A stretch of DNA of 64,000 bases, from the NCBI GenBank assembly GCA_050949825.1, contig JBMNGL010000004.1, positions 55,502-119,501 on the forward strand. The letters run 5' to 3'. The stretch's first letter is position 1. Each line of letters opens with the position of its first letter. This document shows, piece by piece, positions 24,931 through 34,398 of this stretch. This DNA comes from DTU019 sp050949825. GTDB taxonomy: Bacteria; Bacillota; Syntrophomonadia; Syntrophomonadales; Syntrophomonadaceae. The translations under genes were made by a program, and so were the position numbers. The notes under the pieces are model-generated. The model was not told the origin of the DNA and did not search any database. It was given only the letters and a program-made list of their open reading frames with translations.

Positions 24931-25785
24931 GTGGAAATTAAGAAGGTTATGGTTATAGGCGCCGGCCAAATGGGAAATGGTATTGCGCAGGTGTCGGCAC
25001 AGACCGGTTGGGAAACCGTGCTCTATGACATCAATATGGATTTGGTTAATAAAGGCCTGGCAAACATTGAGAAAAACCTGGCACGCGATGTTTCCAAGGG
25101 TAAGAGGACCGAGGAAGATAAGGTGGCCATTTTGGGTAGATTGAAACCTTCCACAAGTCTGGATGATGCCGCCGATGCAGACTTGATTATTGAAGCCATC
25201 GTCGAGAACTTTGACATTAAGAAAAAGGTTTTCGAACAGTTGGATGCTATTGCACCGCCTCATGCCATCCTGGCTACCAACACTTCTTCGCTGCCGATCA
25301 CCCAGATTGCTGCAGTGACCAAACGACCGGAGAAGGTCATCGGCATGCACTTTATGAACCCGGTGCCGGTGATGAGACTGGTTGAAGTTATCAGAGGTCT
25401 GGCTACCACTGATGAAGTATATCAGGTCATCGAAGATGCTTCCATTAAGATGGGCAAGGTTCCGGTATGGTGCAAAGACGTACCCGGCTTTGTTTCCAAT
25501 CGCGTGTTGCAGGTCATGATCAACGAAGCCTTGTGGGAATTGTATGAGGGCGTTGCGCCGGCGGAAAATATCGATAACATCATGAAGCTGGGGATGAACC
25601 ATCCTATGGGACCGTGTGCCCTGGCGGATCTGATCGGCCTGGACACTATCCTCTCTATACTCAATGTTATGTATACCGGCTATGGTGATCCCAAATATCG
25701 CCCCTCCCCACTGCTTAAGCAATATGTGCAGGCTGGATGGCTGGGTCGCAAGACCGGCAAGGGCATTTTTGACTATAGCAAATAG
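24931..25785 (+). CDS. 3-hydroxybutyryl-CoA dehydrogenase (operon copy)
   Basis: A 284-residue NAD-dependent dehydrogenase converting 3-hydroxybutyryl-CoA to acetoacetyl-CoA. The Rossmann glycine motif GAGQMGNGIAQ lies near the N-terminus, with catalytic Ser in NTSSLPITQ, His in GMHFMNPVPVM, and Asn in FVSNRVL and LGMNHPMGPCALAD. GTG at 24931 has GAGGGAGG upstream; a TTG at 24913 is less suited. The C-terminus ends LGRKTGKGIFDYSK, the usual end. It is the second gene of the operon. A paralog is at 37606. Confidence 0.95.
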   Translation: MEIKKVMVIGAGQMGNGIAQVSAQTGWETVLYDINMDLVNKGLANIEKNLARDVSKGKRTEEDKVAILGRLKPSTSLDDAADADLIIEAIVENFDIKKKVFEQLDAIAPPHAILATNTSSLPITQIAAVTKRPEKVIGMHFMNPVPVMRLVEVIRGLATTDEVYQVIEDASIKMGKVPVWCKDVPGFVSNRVLQVMINEALWELYEGVAPAENIDNIMKLGMNHPMGPCALADLIGLDTILSILNVMYTGYGDPKYRPSPLLKQYVQAGWLGRKTGKGIFDYSK

Positions 25786-25827
25786 CCTGTAGGCAGGCAT
25801 TATCAAATCAGCAAGGGGGGTTCTCCG

Positions 25828-26610
25828 GTGGAATTTGCCAATGTAATCCTGGAAAAACAAGAAAAAATAGGAGTATTGACCATTAACCGCCCCAAAGCCC
25901 TGAATGCACTCAACAAGGACACCTTGTTGGACATTAAGGCAGCAGTAGACAGTGTACGCGACGATGCGGAGATCGATGTACTGGTAATTACCGGCTCTGG
26001 CGACAAATCATTTGTCGCTGGTGCAGACATCACCTACATGTTGGAAATGACCGCGATGGAAGGCCGTGCCTTCGGTCTTCTGGGCAGCAGCGTATTTCGG
26101 GCCATTGAGACCATGCATAAACCGGTCATTGCGGCTATCAATGGTTTTTGTCTGGGGGGCGGATGCGAATTGGCCATGTCTTGCGATTTCCGTATCAGCT
26201 CTGATAAAGGCAGATTTGGCCAGCCAGAAGTCGGACTGGGGGTCACGCCGGGGTTCGGCGGAACGCAGCGCTTACCTCGTATTGTAGGCACCGGCATGGC
26301 AGCAGAATTGCTCTATACCGGGGACATTATTGATGCCCAGGAAGCCCTGCGCATCGGTCTGGTCAACCATGTGGTCCCGGCTGCGGAGCTGATGGATTAT
26401 GTCATGAGTCTGGCAAAAAAGATTGCCAGCCGGGGTCAAATCTCGGTGCGCCTCTGCAAAAAGGCTATGTATGAAGGGGTGCAGGTGGATATTGATCGCG
26501 GTCTCACCATTGAAGCCGACATTTTTGGAATCTGCTTTGCCACTGAAGAGCAAAAAGAGGGTATGAAAGCCTTTGTTGAAAAACGCAAGGCTAATTTTAG
26601 CGGTAAATAA
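25828..26610 (+). CDS. Enoyl-CoA hydratase (crotonase, operon copy)
   Basis: A 260-residue crotonase with SGDKSFVAGADITYM, NGFCLGGGCELAMSCD and FGQPEVGLGVTPGFGGTQ, including both catalytic glutamates. The C-terminal ends with VEKRKANFSGK. GTG at 25828 follows AAGGGGGG. It is the third gene of the operon; the paralog at 13452 is of equal length and very similar throughout. It hydrates crotonyl-CoA. Confidence 0.95.
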   Translation: MEFANVILEKQEKIGVLTINRPKALNALNKDTLLDIKAAVDSVRDDAEIDVLVITGSGDKSFVAGADITYMLEMTAMEGRAFGLLGSSVFRAIETMHKPVIAAINGFCLGGGCELAMSCDFRISSDKGRFGQPEVGLGVTPGFGGTQRLPRIVGTGMAAELLYTGDIIDAQEALRIGLVNHVVPAAELMDYVMSLAKKIASRGQISVRLCKKAMYEGVQVDIDRGLTIEADIFGICFATEEQKEGMKAFVEKRKANFSGK

Positions 26611-26632
26611 CTGAGGAGGAGATGAACAAAAT

Positions 26633-27781
26633 ATGGATTTTGCATTAAGCGATGAATCATTAATGATGCGTGATATGTTCCGCAAATTTGCCAAGAATGA
26701 GGTTGAACCCCTGGCTGCGGAATTGGATAAAACCCACGAATTTCCTATGGTTACTTTCAAAAAGATGGCTGACCTGGGCTTGTGCGGTCTGCCCATTCCA
26801 GAGGAATGGGGCGGCGCAGGGGCCACCTACCTGGATTACGCTATTTTTGTAGAGGAACTGGCCAAGGTATGCGCCTCAACCGCGGTTATTATGAGTGTGC
26901 ATACCGGCCTGGGTTGCATGAGCACCTGGTTGTATGGCACCGAAAGACTGAAGCAAAAATACCTGCGGGCATTGGCTACTGGTGAAATCGTCGGGGCTTA
27001 TGCTTTAACTGAGCCCAATGCCGGTTCTGATGCGGGCTCGATTCGCTGCAGAGCGGAGGATAAAGGCGACCATTTCCTGGTCAACGGCAGCAAGATATTT
27101 ATCACCAACGGTGGCGTTGCCACCACCTATTGCACCTTCGTGAAGAGCGATCCCACCCAGGGATCGGGGCGGGGCATCACCTGCCTGGCCATTGAAAAGG
27201 ATACCCCCGGTTTTACCATGAGCAAACCGGTGGCCAAGATGGGCATGAACGGTTCCCCCACGGTTGAACTGTATTTTGAAGATGTCAAGGTGCCCAAAGA
27301 AAATATGCTGGGGGTGCAGGATAAGGGCTTTGAGGTCGCCATGGGGCTTCTAAACGGTGGACGTGTCACCATCGCCGCCCAGGGCCTGGGCATCGGTGAA
27401 GGTGCTCTGGAATATACCATTAATTACATTAAGGAAAGACAGCAATTCGGCAAACCGCTGGCTGCCAATCAGGGTGTGCAATTTATGGTTGCCGATATGG
27501 CCACGGCCCTGGAGGCAGCACAGTTATTGGTCTACCGGGCTGCCTGGCTGAAAGACAATGATTTGCCGCATGGCAAAGAAGCCTCTATGGCCAAAAAGTT
27601 TGCCACCGACACCAGCATGGAAGTTTGCACCAACTGTGTGCAGCTCATGGGCGGCTACGGCTACTGCAGTGAATTCCCGATAGAGCGCATGATGAGGGAT
27701 GTAAAAATCACCCAGATTTATGAAGGCTCCAACCAGATTCAGCGCATGATCATTGGCCGTCAAGTTATTGGTAAATGGTAG
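26633..27781 (+). CDS. Butyryl-CoA dehydrogenase type acyl-CoA dehydrogenase
   Basis: A 382-residue short-chain acyl-CoA dehydrogenase of normal length. The FAD/substrate motifs are AYALTEPNAGSDAG and KIFITNGG, with the catalytic glutamate in QIYEGSNQIQRMIIGR near the C-terminus. GGAGGAG precedes the ATG. It is the fourth gene after thiolase, HBD and crotonase, so all four butyryl-CoA oxidation activities are in one transcript. Electron-transfer flavoprotein genes are not in the window. Confidence 0.95.
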   Translation: MDFALSDESLMMRDMFRKFAKNEVEPLAAELDKTHEFPMVTFKKMADLGLCGLPIPEEWGGAGATYLDYAIFVEELAKVCASTAVIMSVHTGLGCMSTWLYGTERLKQKYLRALATGEIVGAYALTEPNAGSDAGSIRCRAEDKGDHFLVNGSKIFITNGGVATTYCTFVKSDPTQGSGRGITCLAIEKDTPGFTMSKPVAKMGMNGSPTVELYFEDVKVPKENMLGVQDKGFEVAMGLLNGGRVTIAAQGLGIGEGALEYTINYIKERQQFGKPLAANQGVQFMVADMATALEAAQLLVYRAAWLKDNDLPHGKEASMAKKFATDTSMEVCTNCVQLMGGYGYCSEFPIERMMRDVKITQIYEGSNQIQRMIIGRQVIGKW

Positions 27782-27789
27782 GAAATAGA

Positions 27790-27821
27790 TTTTGCCGCTC
27801 CCGCTTGCGGGGGCGGTAAAA
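27790..27821 (+). promoter_or_regulatory. Long hairpin between dehydrogenase and CoA-transferase genes
   Basis: TTTTGCCGCTCCCGC and GCGGGGGCGGTAAAA pair over 15 bp (two GU pairs) with a TT centre. No U-tract follows, so it is more likely a processing or stability element that sets different expression of the CoA-transferase genes than a full terminator. Confidence 0.55.
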
Positions 27822-27906
27822 CCCCATACAGGCTGCAAACGGCGTGTTGTAACGAAAGGTGTTGCAGTGTAGAGGAGAGATTTGACGACAAGGAGGAGGT
27901 ACGTTA

Positions 27907-28884
27907 ATGGGTAAGCCACAAAAAGTCACATTGCAAGAAGCGGTCGGTCTCATCAAGGACGGGGACTTCTTAACCTTCAGTGGATTTACCGTCTGGCGGC
28001 GGCCTATGGCCTTCGTCTATGAGATGGTGCGCCAGGGTAAGAAAGACCTGCATCTGTTTGAGGTTAACGGCGGCACCCACACCGAGGTTCTGGCTGGAGC
28101 AGGGTGTGTCAAGATGTGGGAATCCTGCTGGGTTGGCCACGAGTTGTATGGCAAATTGGGCGAAGCGGTCGCCCGCGGCCAGGTTGAAGGTACTATTATA
28201 GTTGAGGATTACAGCCATGCTCAATGCGTGGCACGTATTTTGGCCGGGGCCTATGGTCTCCCCTTTTTCCCCACGGCTCTTTCCATGGGCACCGACATCT
28301 TGAACCCCAAGTTCGATAATTTAAAAAGGGCTGGGCTTCGTGACGGCTCCAATCCCAAGATTCCAATGATGAAGTATGATATTATCCAGGACAAAATGTA
28401 CAACAAGGGAGAAATCCTTTTGATGCCCGCGGTCAATGCCGACTGGGCCATTATTTATGCCTCACAGGTCGGTGATGAAGGCACCGTAAGGATGTTCGCG
28501 CAGAGCTATGTTGACAAGGAAACCATCAAGGCTGCTGACAAGGTTATTGTTATCGCCGAGGAGATCGTTCCCGACTCCTATCTCCGGCAGGACCCGGTAA
28601 AGAATATGGCCACCGGCTATGCCATCGACTATGTAGTTGAACTGCCCTGGTCGGCTCACCCGACCGGATCACAGTACTACTACGATGTTGATGCCGATTT
28701 TATCAGAAGCTTCTATACTGCCTCCAAGACCAAAGAGAGCTATGACAAGTGGGCTCAGGAATGGATCTTTGGAGTGTCCGGTCATGAGGAATATCTTGAC
28801 AAACTGGGCATCAACCGCTTGACAAAGCTGAAAGCCAACTCGGTCTTGGGCTATTCAACAGCTGTGAAAAGGGGGACGAGATAG
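27907..28884 (+). CDS. CoA-transferase subunit A (glutaconate CoA-transferase-like)
   Basis: A 325-residue family I CoA-transferase alpha subunit, similar in size and layout to the glutaconate CoA-transferase A subunit. The N-terminal segment MGKPQKVTLQEAVGLIKDGDFLTFSGFTVWRRPMAF is typical. It pairs with the next gene (stop TAG immediately followed by ATG). In this operon it plausibly activates butyrate to butyryl-CoA using acetyl-CoA, which is inferred from context. AAGGAGGAGG precedes the ATG. Confidence 0.88.
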   Translation: MGKPQKVTLQEAVGLIKDGDFLTFSGFTVWRRPMAFVYEMVRQGKKDLHLFEVNGGTHTEVLAGAGCVKMWESCWVGHELYGKLGEAVARGQVEGTIIVEDYSHAQCVARILAGAYGLPFFPTALSMGTDILNPKFDNLKRAGLRDGSNPKIPMMKYDIIQDKMYNKGEILLMPAVNADWAIIYASQVGDEGTVRMFAQSYVDKETIKAADKVIVIAEEIVPDSYLRQDPVKNMATGYAIDYVVELPWSAHPTGSQYYYDVDADFIRSFYTASKTKESYDKWAQEWIFGVSGHEEYLDKLGINRLTKLKANSVLGYSTAVKRGTR

Positions 28885-29685
28885 ATGGCGAAGAACTATT
28901 CAACCAATTATAAACCCGTTGATCTGCTGGCAGTTGCGGCAGCCCGGGAAGTTGTCGACGGCGACGTAGTTTTTGCCGGAACCGGCCTGCCCATGCTGGC
29001 CATCTTGCTGGCTCAGGTTACTAATGCCCCCAATGCGGTCTGCATATATGAAGCAGGCAGTGTGGACGGCAGGGCGTTGGATTTACCCACATCCGTGGGT
29101 GATTCCCGCTGTGCCTGGCAGGCATCGATTGCGGCCGGTTTGACTGAGGCTTTTTATGGCCAGCTTCATTGCGGCTATGTGGATCTGGGCTTTTTAGGCG
29201 GCGCCGAGATTGACCAGTATGGCAATGTCAATACCACCGTGGTAGGTGATTATTCAGCCCCTAAAAAGCGCTTTACCGGCAGCGGCGGCAACCCGGACAT
29301 CAATTCCCTGGCCAAAAGAACCGTGTTTATCATGGTTCAGGAAAAACGCCGCTTTAAAGAACATGTTGATTACATCACTTCGCCGGGTTGGAGGCTGCCC
29401 AAGTGGCCCTCCGGTGAAATGGTGCACCGCAGAGAAATCTTCGGTAAGTTTGCCGATGGTGGGCCGACCGCCGTTATCACGAACATGGGCGTGTTCCGCT
29501 TTGATGAAAATGGCGTTATGTATCTGGATACCGTTCATCCCGGTTTCACTGCTGAGCAGGTTAAAGACAACTGCAGCTTTGACCTCAATATCTCCAGATG
29601 CAAAGGTGAAACCGAAAGGCCAACTGTGGAAGAAATCGAACTGCTCTACAACAGGGTGGACCCGGAAGGTATCTTCCTTCCCTAA
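28885..29685 (+). CDS. CoA-transferase subunit B (glutaconate CoA-transferase-like)
   Basis: A 266-residue beta subunit carrying the catalytic residue: Glu56 in VCIYEAGSVDG matches the EAG active-site glutamate of the family, which forms the glutamyl-CoA thioester. GAEIDQYGNVNTT is the conserved Gly/Asn segment. The ATG directly abuts the stop of subunit A, indicating coupled translation and a fixed stoichiometry. It is the last gene of the operon. The true acyl substrate (butyrate against glutaconate or another acid) is not readable from sequence. Confidence 0.9.
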   Translation: MAKNYSTNYKPVDLLAVAAAREVVDGDVVFAGTGLPMLAILLAQVTNAPNAVCIYEAGSVDGRALDLPTSVGDSRCAWQASIAAGLTEAFYGQLHCGYVDLGFLGGAEIDQYGNVNTTVVGDYSAPKKRFTGSGGNPDINSLAKRTVFIMVQEKRRFKEHVDYITSPGWRLPKWPSGEMVHRREIFGKFADGGPTAVITNMGVFRFDENGVMYLDTVHPGFTAEQVKDNCSFDLNISRCKGETERPTVEEIELLYNRVDPEGIFLP

Positions 29686-29712
29686 CCTTTTTCATAATTA
29701 AATACCGTGGCC

Positions 29713-29742
29713 GAATCCCGGAATGCTTGCATTCCGGGATTC
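29713..29742 (+). terminator. Perfect 14-bp hairpin after the beta-oxidation operon
   Basis: GAATCCCGGAATGC and GCATTCCGGGATTC pair perfectly around TT, 27 bp after the CoA-transferase stop. The following CCCCTTGTC is not U-rich, so it may work with a factor or as a 3' stabiliser. Confidence 0.7.
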
Positions 29743-29875
29743 CCCTTGTCGGAAGATAGGAGACAGTATGAGGGCGCTTCCTACATCTCTTTGCGGTAAT
29801 GGGTTATAATGAAAAAAGTGTAAGAATAATCGCAAGTCTGAATGTATCTACTGTCATCATCCAAGTAAAGCGTGC

Positions 29876-30330
29876 TGTTGTCACCCTGAACGGAGCTTAC
29901 TGTCGTCGCCCTGAGCGAAGCTTACTGTTGTCATCCTGAGCGAAGCTTACTGTTGTCATCCTGAGCGAAGCGAAGGATCTTCCCCGAGGGTTGTTCGCTG
30001 CGCGAAAGATCCTTCGGGCGTTGCCCTCAGGATGACAAACACGGGGGAGCTTTCATACTATGACAGAAGCTTACTGTTGTCGCCCTGAGCGAAGCTTACT
30101 GTTGTCATCCTGAGCGAAGCGAAGGATCTTCCCCGAGGGTTGTTCGCTGCGCGAAAGATCCTTCGGGCGTTGCCCTCAGGATGACAAACACGGGGGAGCT
30201 TTCATACTATGACAGAAGCTTACTGTTGTCATCCTGAGCGAAGCTTACTGTTGTCATCCTGAGCGAAGCGAAGGATCTTCCCCGGGGGTTATCGGCTGCA
30301 CGCAAGATTCTTCGCTGCGCTCAGAATGCG
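29876..30330. repeat. 25-bp and 149-bp nested tandem repeats with the palindromic element
   Basis: A 25-bp unit (TGTTGTCATCCTGAGCGAAG then CTTAC) begins at 29876, 29901, 29926 and 29951. A larger unit of 149 bp, made of two 25-bp units plus the palindromic element and the tail GGGGGAGCTTTCATACTATG, repeats at 29926, 30075 and 30224. The first two large units are almost identical; the third diverges after the palindrome centre. No gene is present. It lies between the operon terminator and the YbaK gene. Confidence 0.92.
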
Positions 30331-30460
30331 CATGCCTTACTGCACCACGATAAACGAAAAGGTGATAAAAACAGGGAATCTCATAGCAATGACAGGGACA
30401 TGCGTTCAGAGTGACACCAGCATGTGCTCAGAATAAAGATTATTAAGAGGAGTGCCCAAA

Positions 30461-30943
30461 ATGTCTGCCATTGAAAAAGTCAAACAATTTCTTTATAGTA
30501 AAGATCCTTCCATAACCGTAATTGAATTTAAACAGGACACCAGTACCTCTCACCTGGCGGCACAAGCCCTGGGAACAGAAGTCGCGCAAATCGCTAAATC
30601 TATCCTGTTGAAAGATAAAAAAGGCGACTATATCCTGCTTGTCTCCACCGGTGATGCCAGGCTAGACAACAAAAAGCTGCGGGAAATAAGTGCATCCCGG
30701 CTGAGAATGGCTGCGCCCGATGAAGTTCTGCAAATCACCGGTTTCCCCATCGGCGGGGTATGTCCCTTTGCCATAAAAGAAGATATCCCTATTTATCTGG
30801 ATGACAGCCTGAAACGGTTTCCGGTGGTTTATACCGCAGCAGGCACTGCCAACACCGCTGTTCCGGTGAGCTGTCAGCAGTTGGCCGCCATCACCGGGGG
30901 AAACTGGTGTGATGTCACCACACTTCCACAAGCAACCCGATGA
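30461..30943 (+). CDS. YbaK/EbsC-family aminoacyl-tRNA deacylase
   Basis: A 160-residue editing-domain protein of the YbaK/ProX fold. It has AQIAKSILLKDKKGDYILLVSTGDARLD and the GFPIGGVCPFAIKEDIPIYLD loop characteristic of the family, which hydrolyses mischarged tRNA (for example Cys-tRNA-Pro). The ATG at 30461 has AAGAGGAG upstream; the GTG three codons earlier overlaps it. dnaE begins 12 bp after its stop, so they are probably co-transcribed. Confidence 0.88.
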   Translation: MSAIEKVKQFLYSKDPSITVIEFKQDTSTSHLAAQALGTEVAQIAKSILLKDKKGDYILLVSTGDARLDNKKLREISASRLRMAAPDEVLQITGFPIGGVCPFAIKEDIPIYLDDSLKRFPVVYTAAGTANTAVPVSCQQLAAITGGNWCDVTTLPQATR

Positions 30944-30955
30944 GGTGCCGTGAGC

Positions 30956-33900
30956 ATGCAAGGATTTATCCATCTTCACAATCATACCGAATATAGCCTG
31001 TTGGATGGGGCTTGCCGCATTAAAGACCTGGTGGCCCGTGCTCATCAATTGGATATGCCGGCTGTAGCCATCACCGATCACGGGGTGCTTTATGGAGTGA
31101 TGGACTTTTATCGCGAGTCCCTTAAATGCGGTATTAAGCCCATCATAGGCTGTGAAGTATATGTGGCGGCGCGCAGCCGCCTGGACAAGGAAGTCTCTTT
31201 GGATGCCAATCAGTACCATCTGGTCTTGCTATGCCGCGATGCGAATGGTTACCGCAATCTGGTGCAGATGGTTACCAAGGCCTATCTGGAAGGATTCTAT
31301 TATAAACCGCGGGTGGATCATGAATTGCTGCAGCAATACAGTGAAGGCCTGATTGCCCTGTCCGGCTGTGTCGCTGGAGAAATCCCGCAGTTGATACTTT
31401 CGAAACAGCAGGAGCAGGCTTTGCAAATGGCTTTGCAATATCAATCCTGGTTCGGTCAGGATAACTTTTACCTGGAACTTCAGAACCACGGTATGCCTGA
31501 GGAACAGGTGGTGAATGAAGGCTTGTGCCTCATCAGTCAACAAACCGGCATTCCTCTGGTAGCGACCAATGATGCCCACTATCTGGAGAGAAAGGATGCC
31601 GCTGTGCACGATGTACTTTTGTGCATACAGACCGGAGCCGTGGTCACGGATGAGAAGCGCCTGCGCTTTCCTGGCAGTGAATTTTATTTCAAGACGGGGG
31701 CGGAAATGGCGGCATTATTCCCGGAATATCCCGAGGCCCTTGCCAATACCGTATCGATTGCCCGGCGCTGCAATCTGGATTTTCAATTTGGCAGCTTTCA
31801 TCTTCCTTATTATAATGTCCCTGATGGCTTAAGCCCGGAGGCATATCTAACCGCATTAAGCAGGGAACGCTTTAAACAAAGATACCCGTCGCCTACGTCA
31901 CAGGCGGTAGAACGCCTCGAATATGAAATAAAAATCATCAACGAGATGGGTTTTGCTCCATATTTTTTAATTGTGCAGGACCTGGTCAATTGGGCCCGCA
32001 ATAATAAGGTGCCGGTTGGACCGGGCCGGGGTTCGGCTGCGGGGAGTCTGGTATCTTATGTATTGGGCATAACTTCCATTGATCCGCTGGCCTATGATCT
32101 CTTATTTGAACGCTTCCTCAACCCTGAAAGGGTGAGCATGCCTGATATTGACATCGATTTTTGCTTCGAAAAGCGGGATCAGGTGATTGCCTATATTGTT
32201 GAAAAATATGGGGTGGACAAGGTAGCGCAGATTATTACTTTCGGCACCATGGCGGCGCGGGCCGCCATCCGCGATGTAGGGCGGGTCCTGAATATACCTT
32301 ATGCTGAAGTTGACCGCATCGCCAAGATGGTACCGGCTGAATTGGGGGTCACTATCGAGCGTGCCCTGGAGGTATCCGCTGATTTGGTGAAGGCTTATCA
32401 GACTGACTATAATACGCAGCGGGTTTTGGATATGGCCAAAGCCATAGAAGGAATGCCGCGTCATGCCTCGATTCACGCTGCCGGGGTGGTGATTGGCAAG
32501 GAAAGCCTGAGCCGTCTGCTGCCCTTGCAAAAAACCCCTGAAGGGCATATTGTGACCCAATTTCCCAAGGAAACAGTTGAGGATATCGGGCTGCTCAAGA
32601 TGGATATCCTGGGATTACGCACCCTGACAGTCATCGACCGGGCGGTGGAAATAATCAAGCGCACCCGGAATGTAATTGTGGATATAGAAAACCTGCCGTT
32701 GGATGATCCCCTTGTGTATGAGTTGCTGTCTAAAGGCGATACCATTGGCGTATTTCAGCTTGAAAGCGACGGGCTGCGGCGTATCTTGAAAGACCTGGCC
32801 CCGAGCCGTTTTCAGGAATTAATAGCAGTTATTGCTCTGTACCGACCGGGTCCTCTGGGCAGTGGAATGGTGGAGGATTTTATTAACTGTAAACATGGCC
32901 GGCAGGAGAGTCAATATGCAGATTTTCGTTTAGAAGATATATTAAAGGAGACCTATGGGGTCATACTGTATCAAGAACAGGTCATGCGGATAGCCAGTGA
33001 CCTGGCCGACTTTTCAATGGGCGAGGCTGATGTGCTGCGCCGGGCTATGGGCAAGAAAAAACCAGAAGAATTGAAAGCACAGCGAGATAAATTTATCGCA
33101 GGTGCGGGTCGCAAACATATAAAAGCCCAGGTGGCTCAGCACCTATTTGATCTTATGGAGAGTTTTGCCGGTTATGGTTTTAACAAAAGCCATTCTGCCG
33201 CTTATGCCCTCATTTCCTACCAGACCGCTTATTTAAAGGTTCATTATCCGGTGGAATATATGTGCGCCTTCCTGACCAGCATCATCGATAATCAGGATAA
33301 GGTGGTTTATTATTTGCGAGAATGTCAGCGTATGGGTATCAAGGTTCTGCCTCCGGATATTAACCAGAGCTTTGATAATTTCACCGTGACCGGGGGCAGG
33401 ATTCGTTTTGGGCTGGGAGCCATTAAGAATGTGGGTATCAATGCGGTAAAGAGCATGGTCAAGGTCCGCAAGGCACAGCCTTTTTCCTCCCTGTTTGATT
33501 TCTGCAAACGTGTTGATCTAACCCAGATTAACAAGCGCATGCTGGAAAATCTCATTGTGGCGGGTTGCTTTGACAGCATCGGTCTGACCCGCAAAGAGGC
33601 CTTATCCATTATGGATGAATGTGTGGAAATAGCCACGCAGATAAAACTGGCCGAGGCCAGCCAGCAGCTTTCGCTATTTGGGGCCCATGAAAATTTGATT
33701 GAGGAGCCCTGCCCGGTTATACAGGGAGAAATGCCGGTTAAAGAGAGCCTAACCCGGGAAAAAGAGGTATTGGGATTCTATGTTTCTGCCAATCCCCTGG
33801 ACGAATTCAAGAACCTTTTGCCATTGCTGATCAGCCATCAGGTTGCTGATCTGTCCGGGTTAAGGGACGATTCCTATGTCCGTCTGGCCGGCATGGTGCT

Positions 33901-34339
33901 GCAGCTCAATCGCCGCACCAGCCGTAAAGGGGACATTTATGCCCAATTCTCGCTGGAAGATTTGAGCGGGCGCATCGAGGTGCTGGTATTTCCGGCGGCC
34001 TTGCGGCAGAATGCGGATATCCTACAGGCTGATGCCGCTATTGTTATTGAAGGATATTATGACCACCGTGAAGATGCCCCAAAACTTACGTTGCGCAAGG
34101 CCTTTAGGCTGGAACCCGTCATTAATGAAATGCATATCGGTCTTAACGGAGACCAGGAACCTGGAACCAAACAGCAGTTATTGGCCAGACTGAAGCAACA
34201 TCCGGGCAACTACCCGGTCATTTTGGATTTACCAAGAAAAAAAGTCGTTCTTAATCACGAGTTTAAGGTTGAAGCCAGCCTATCCTTTAAGCAATCCTTA
34301 CTGGACATAGCCGGGGTGAGTTATGCATGGTTTGCCTAG
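30956..34339 (+). CDS. dnaE: DNA polymerase III alpha subunit
   Basis: About 1127 residues, the replicative polymerase of the DnaE (not PolC) class. The PHP domain starts HLHNHTEYSLLDGACRI, the polymerase active site has PDIDIDFCFEKR (catalytic Asp pair) with the GRGSAAGSLV loop upstream, then the HhH region and an OB-fold at about 960-1040 (VRLAGMVLQLNRRTSRKGDIYA). No DnaQ-like exonuclease is fused. The ATG at 30956 has GAGGTG nine bases upstream; a GTG at 30950 is too close. It heads a run of housekeeping genes. Confidence 0.96.
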   Translation: MQGFIHLHNHTEYSLLDGACRIKDLVARAHQLDMPAVAITDHGVLYGVMDFYRESLKCGIKPIIGCEVYVAARSRLDKEVSLDANQYHLVLLCRDANGYRNLVQMVTKAYLEGFYYKPRVDHELLQQYSEGLIALSGCVAGEIPQLILSKQQEQALQMALQYQSWFGQDNFYLELQNHGMPEEQVVNEGLCLISQQTGIPLVATNDAHYLERKDAAVHDVLLCIQTGAVVTDEKRLRFPGSEFYFKTGAEMAALFPEYPEALANTVSIARRCNLDFQFGSFHLPYYNVPDGLSPEAYLTALSRERFKQRYPSPTSQAVERLEYEIKIINEMGFAPYFLIVQDLVNWARNNKVPVGPGRGSAAGSLVSYVLGITSIDPLAYDLLFERFLNPERVSMPDIDIDFCFEKRDQVIAYIVEKYGVDKVAQIITFGTMAARAAIRDVGRVLNIPYAEVDRIAKMVPAELGVTIERALEVSADLVKAYQTDYNTQRVLDMAKAIEGMPRHASIHAAGVVIGKESLSRLLPLQKTPEGHIVTQFPKETVEDIGLLKMDILGLRTLTVIDRAVEIIKRTRNVIVDIENLPLDDPLVYELLSKGDTIGVFQLESDGLRRILKDLAPSRFQELIAVIALYRPGPLGSGMVEDFINCKHGRQESQYADFRLEDILKETYGVILYQEQVMRIASDLADFSMGEADVLRRAMGKKKPEELKAQRDKFIAGAGRKHIKAQVAQHLFDLMESFAGYGFNKSHSAAYALISYQTAYLKVHYPVEYMCAFLTSIIDNQDKVVYYLRECQRMGIKVLPPDINQSFDNFTVTGGRIRFGLGAIKNVGINAVKSMVKVRKAQPFSSLFDFCKRVDLTQINKRMLENLIVAGCFDSIGLTRKEALSIMDECVEIATQIKLAEASQQLSLFGAHENLIEEPCPVIQGEMPVKESLTREKEVLGFYVSANPLDEFKNLLPLLISHQVADLSGLRDDSYVRLAGMVLQLNRRTSRKGDIYAQFSLEDLSGRIEVLVFPAALRQNADILQADAAIVIEGYYDHREDAPKLTLRKAFRLEPVINEMHIGLNGDQEPGTKQQLLARLKQHPGNYPVILDLPRKKVVLNHEFKVEASLSFKQSLLDIAGVSYAWFA

Positions 34340-34398
34340 CTGTGGTCGGGCAGGGCAACCGGGCTGCTTATCAATAAGCTCACAAGGAGGAATAGTGC

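Noticed and set aside
24850..25860. Minus-strand ORF of 336 codons
   Set aside because: Antisense to the 3-hydroxybutyryl-CoA dehydrogenase gene; composition reflects the other strand.
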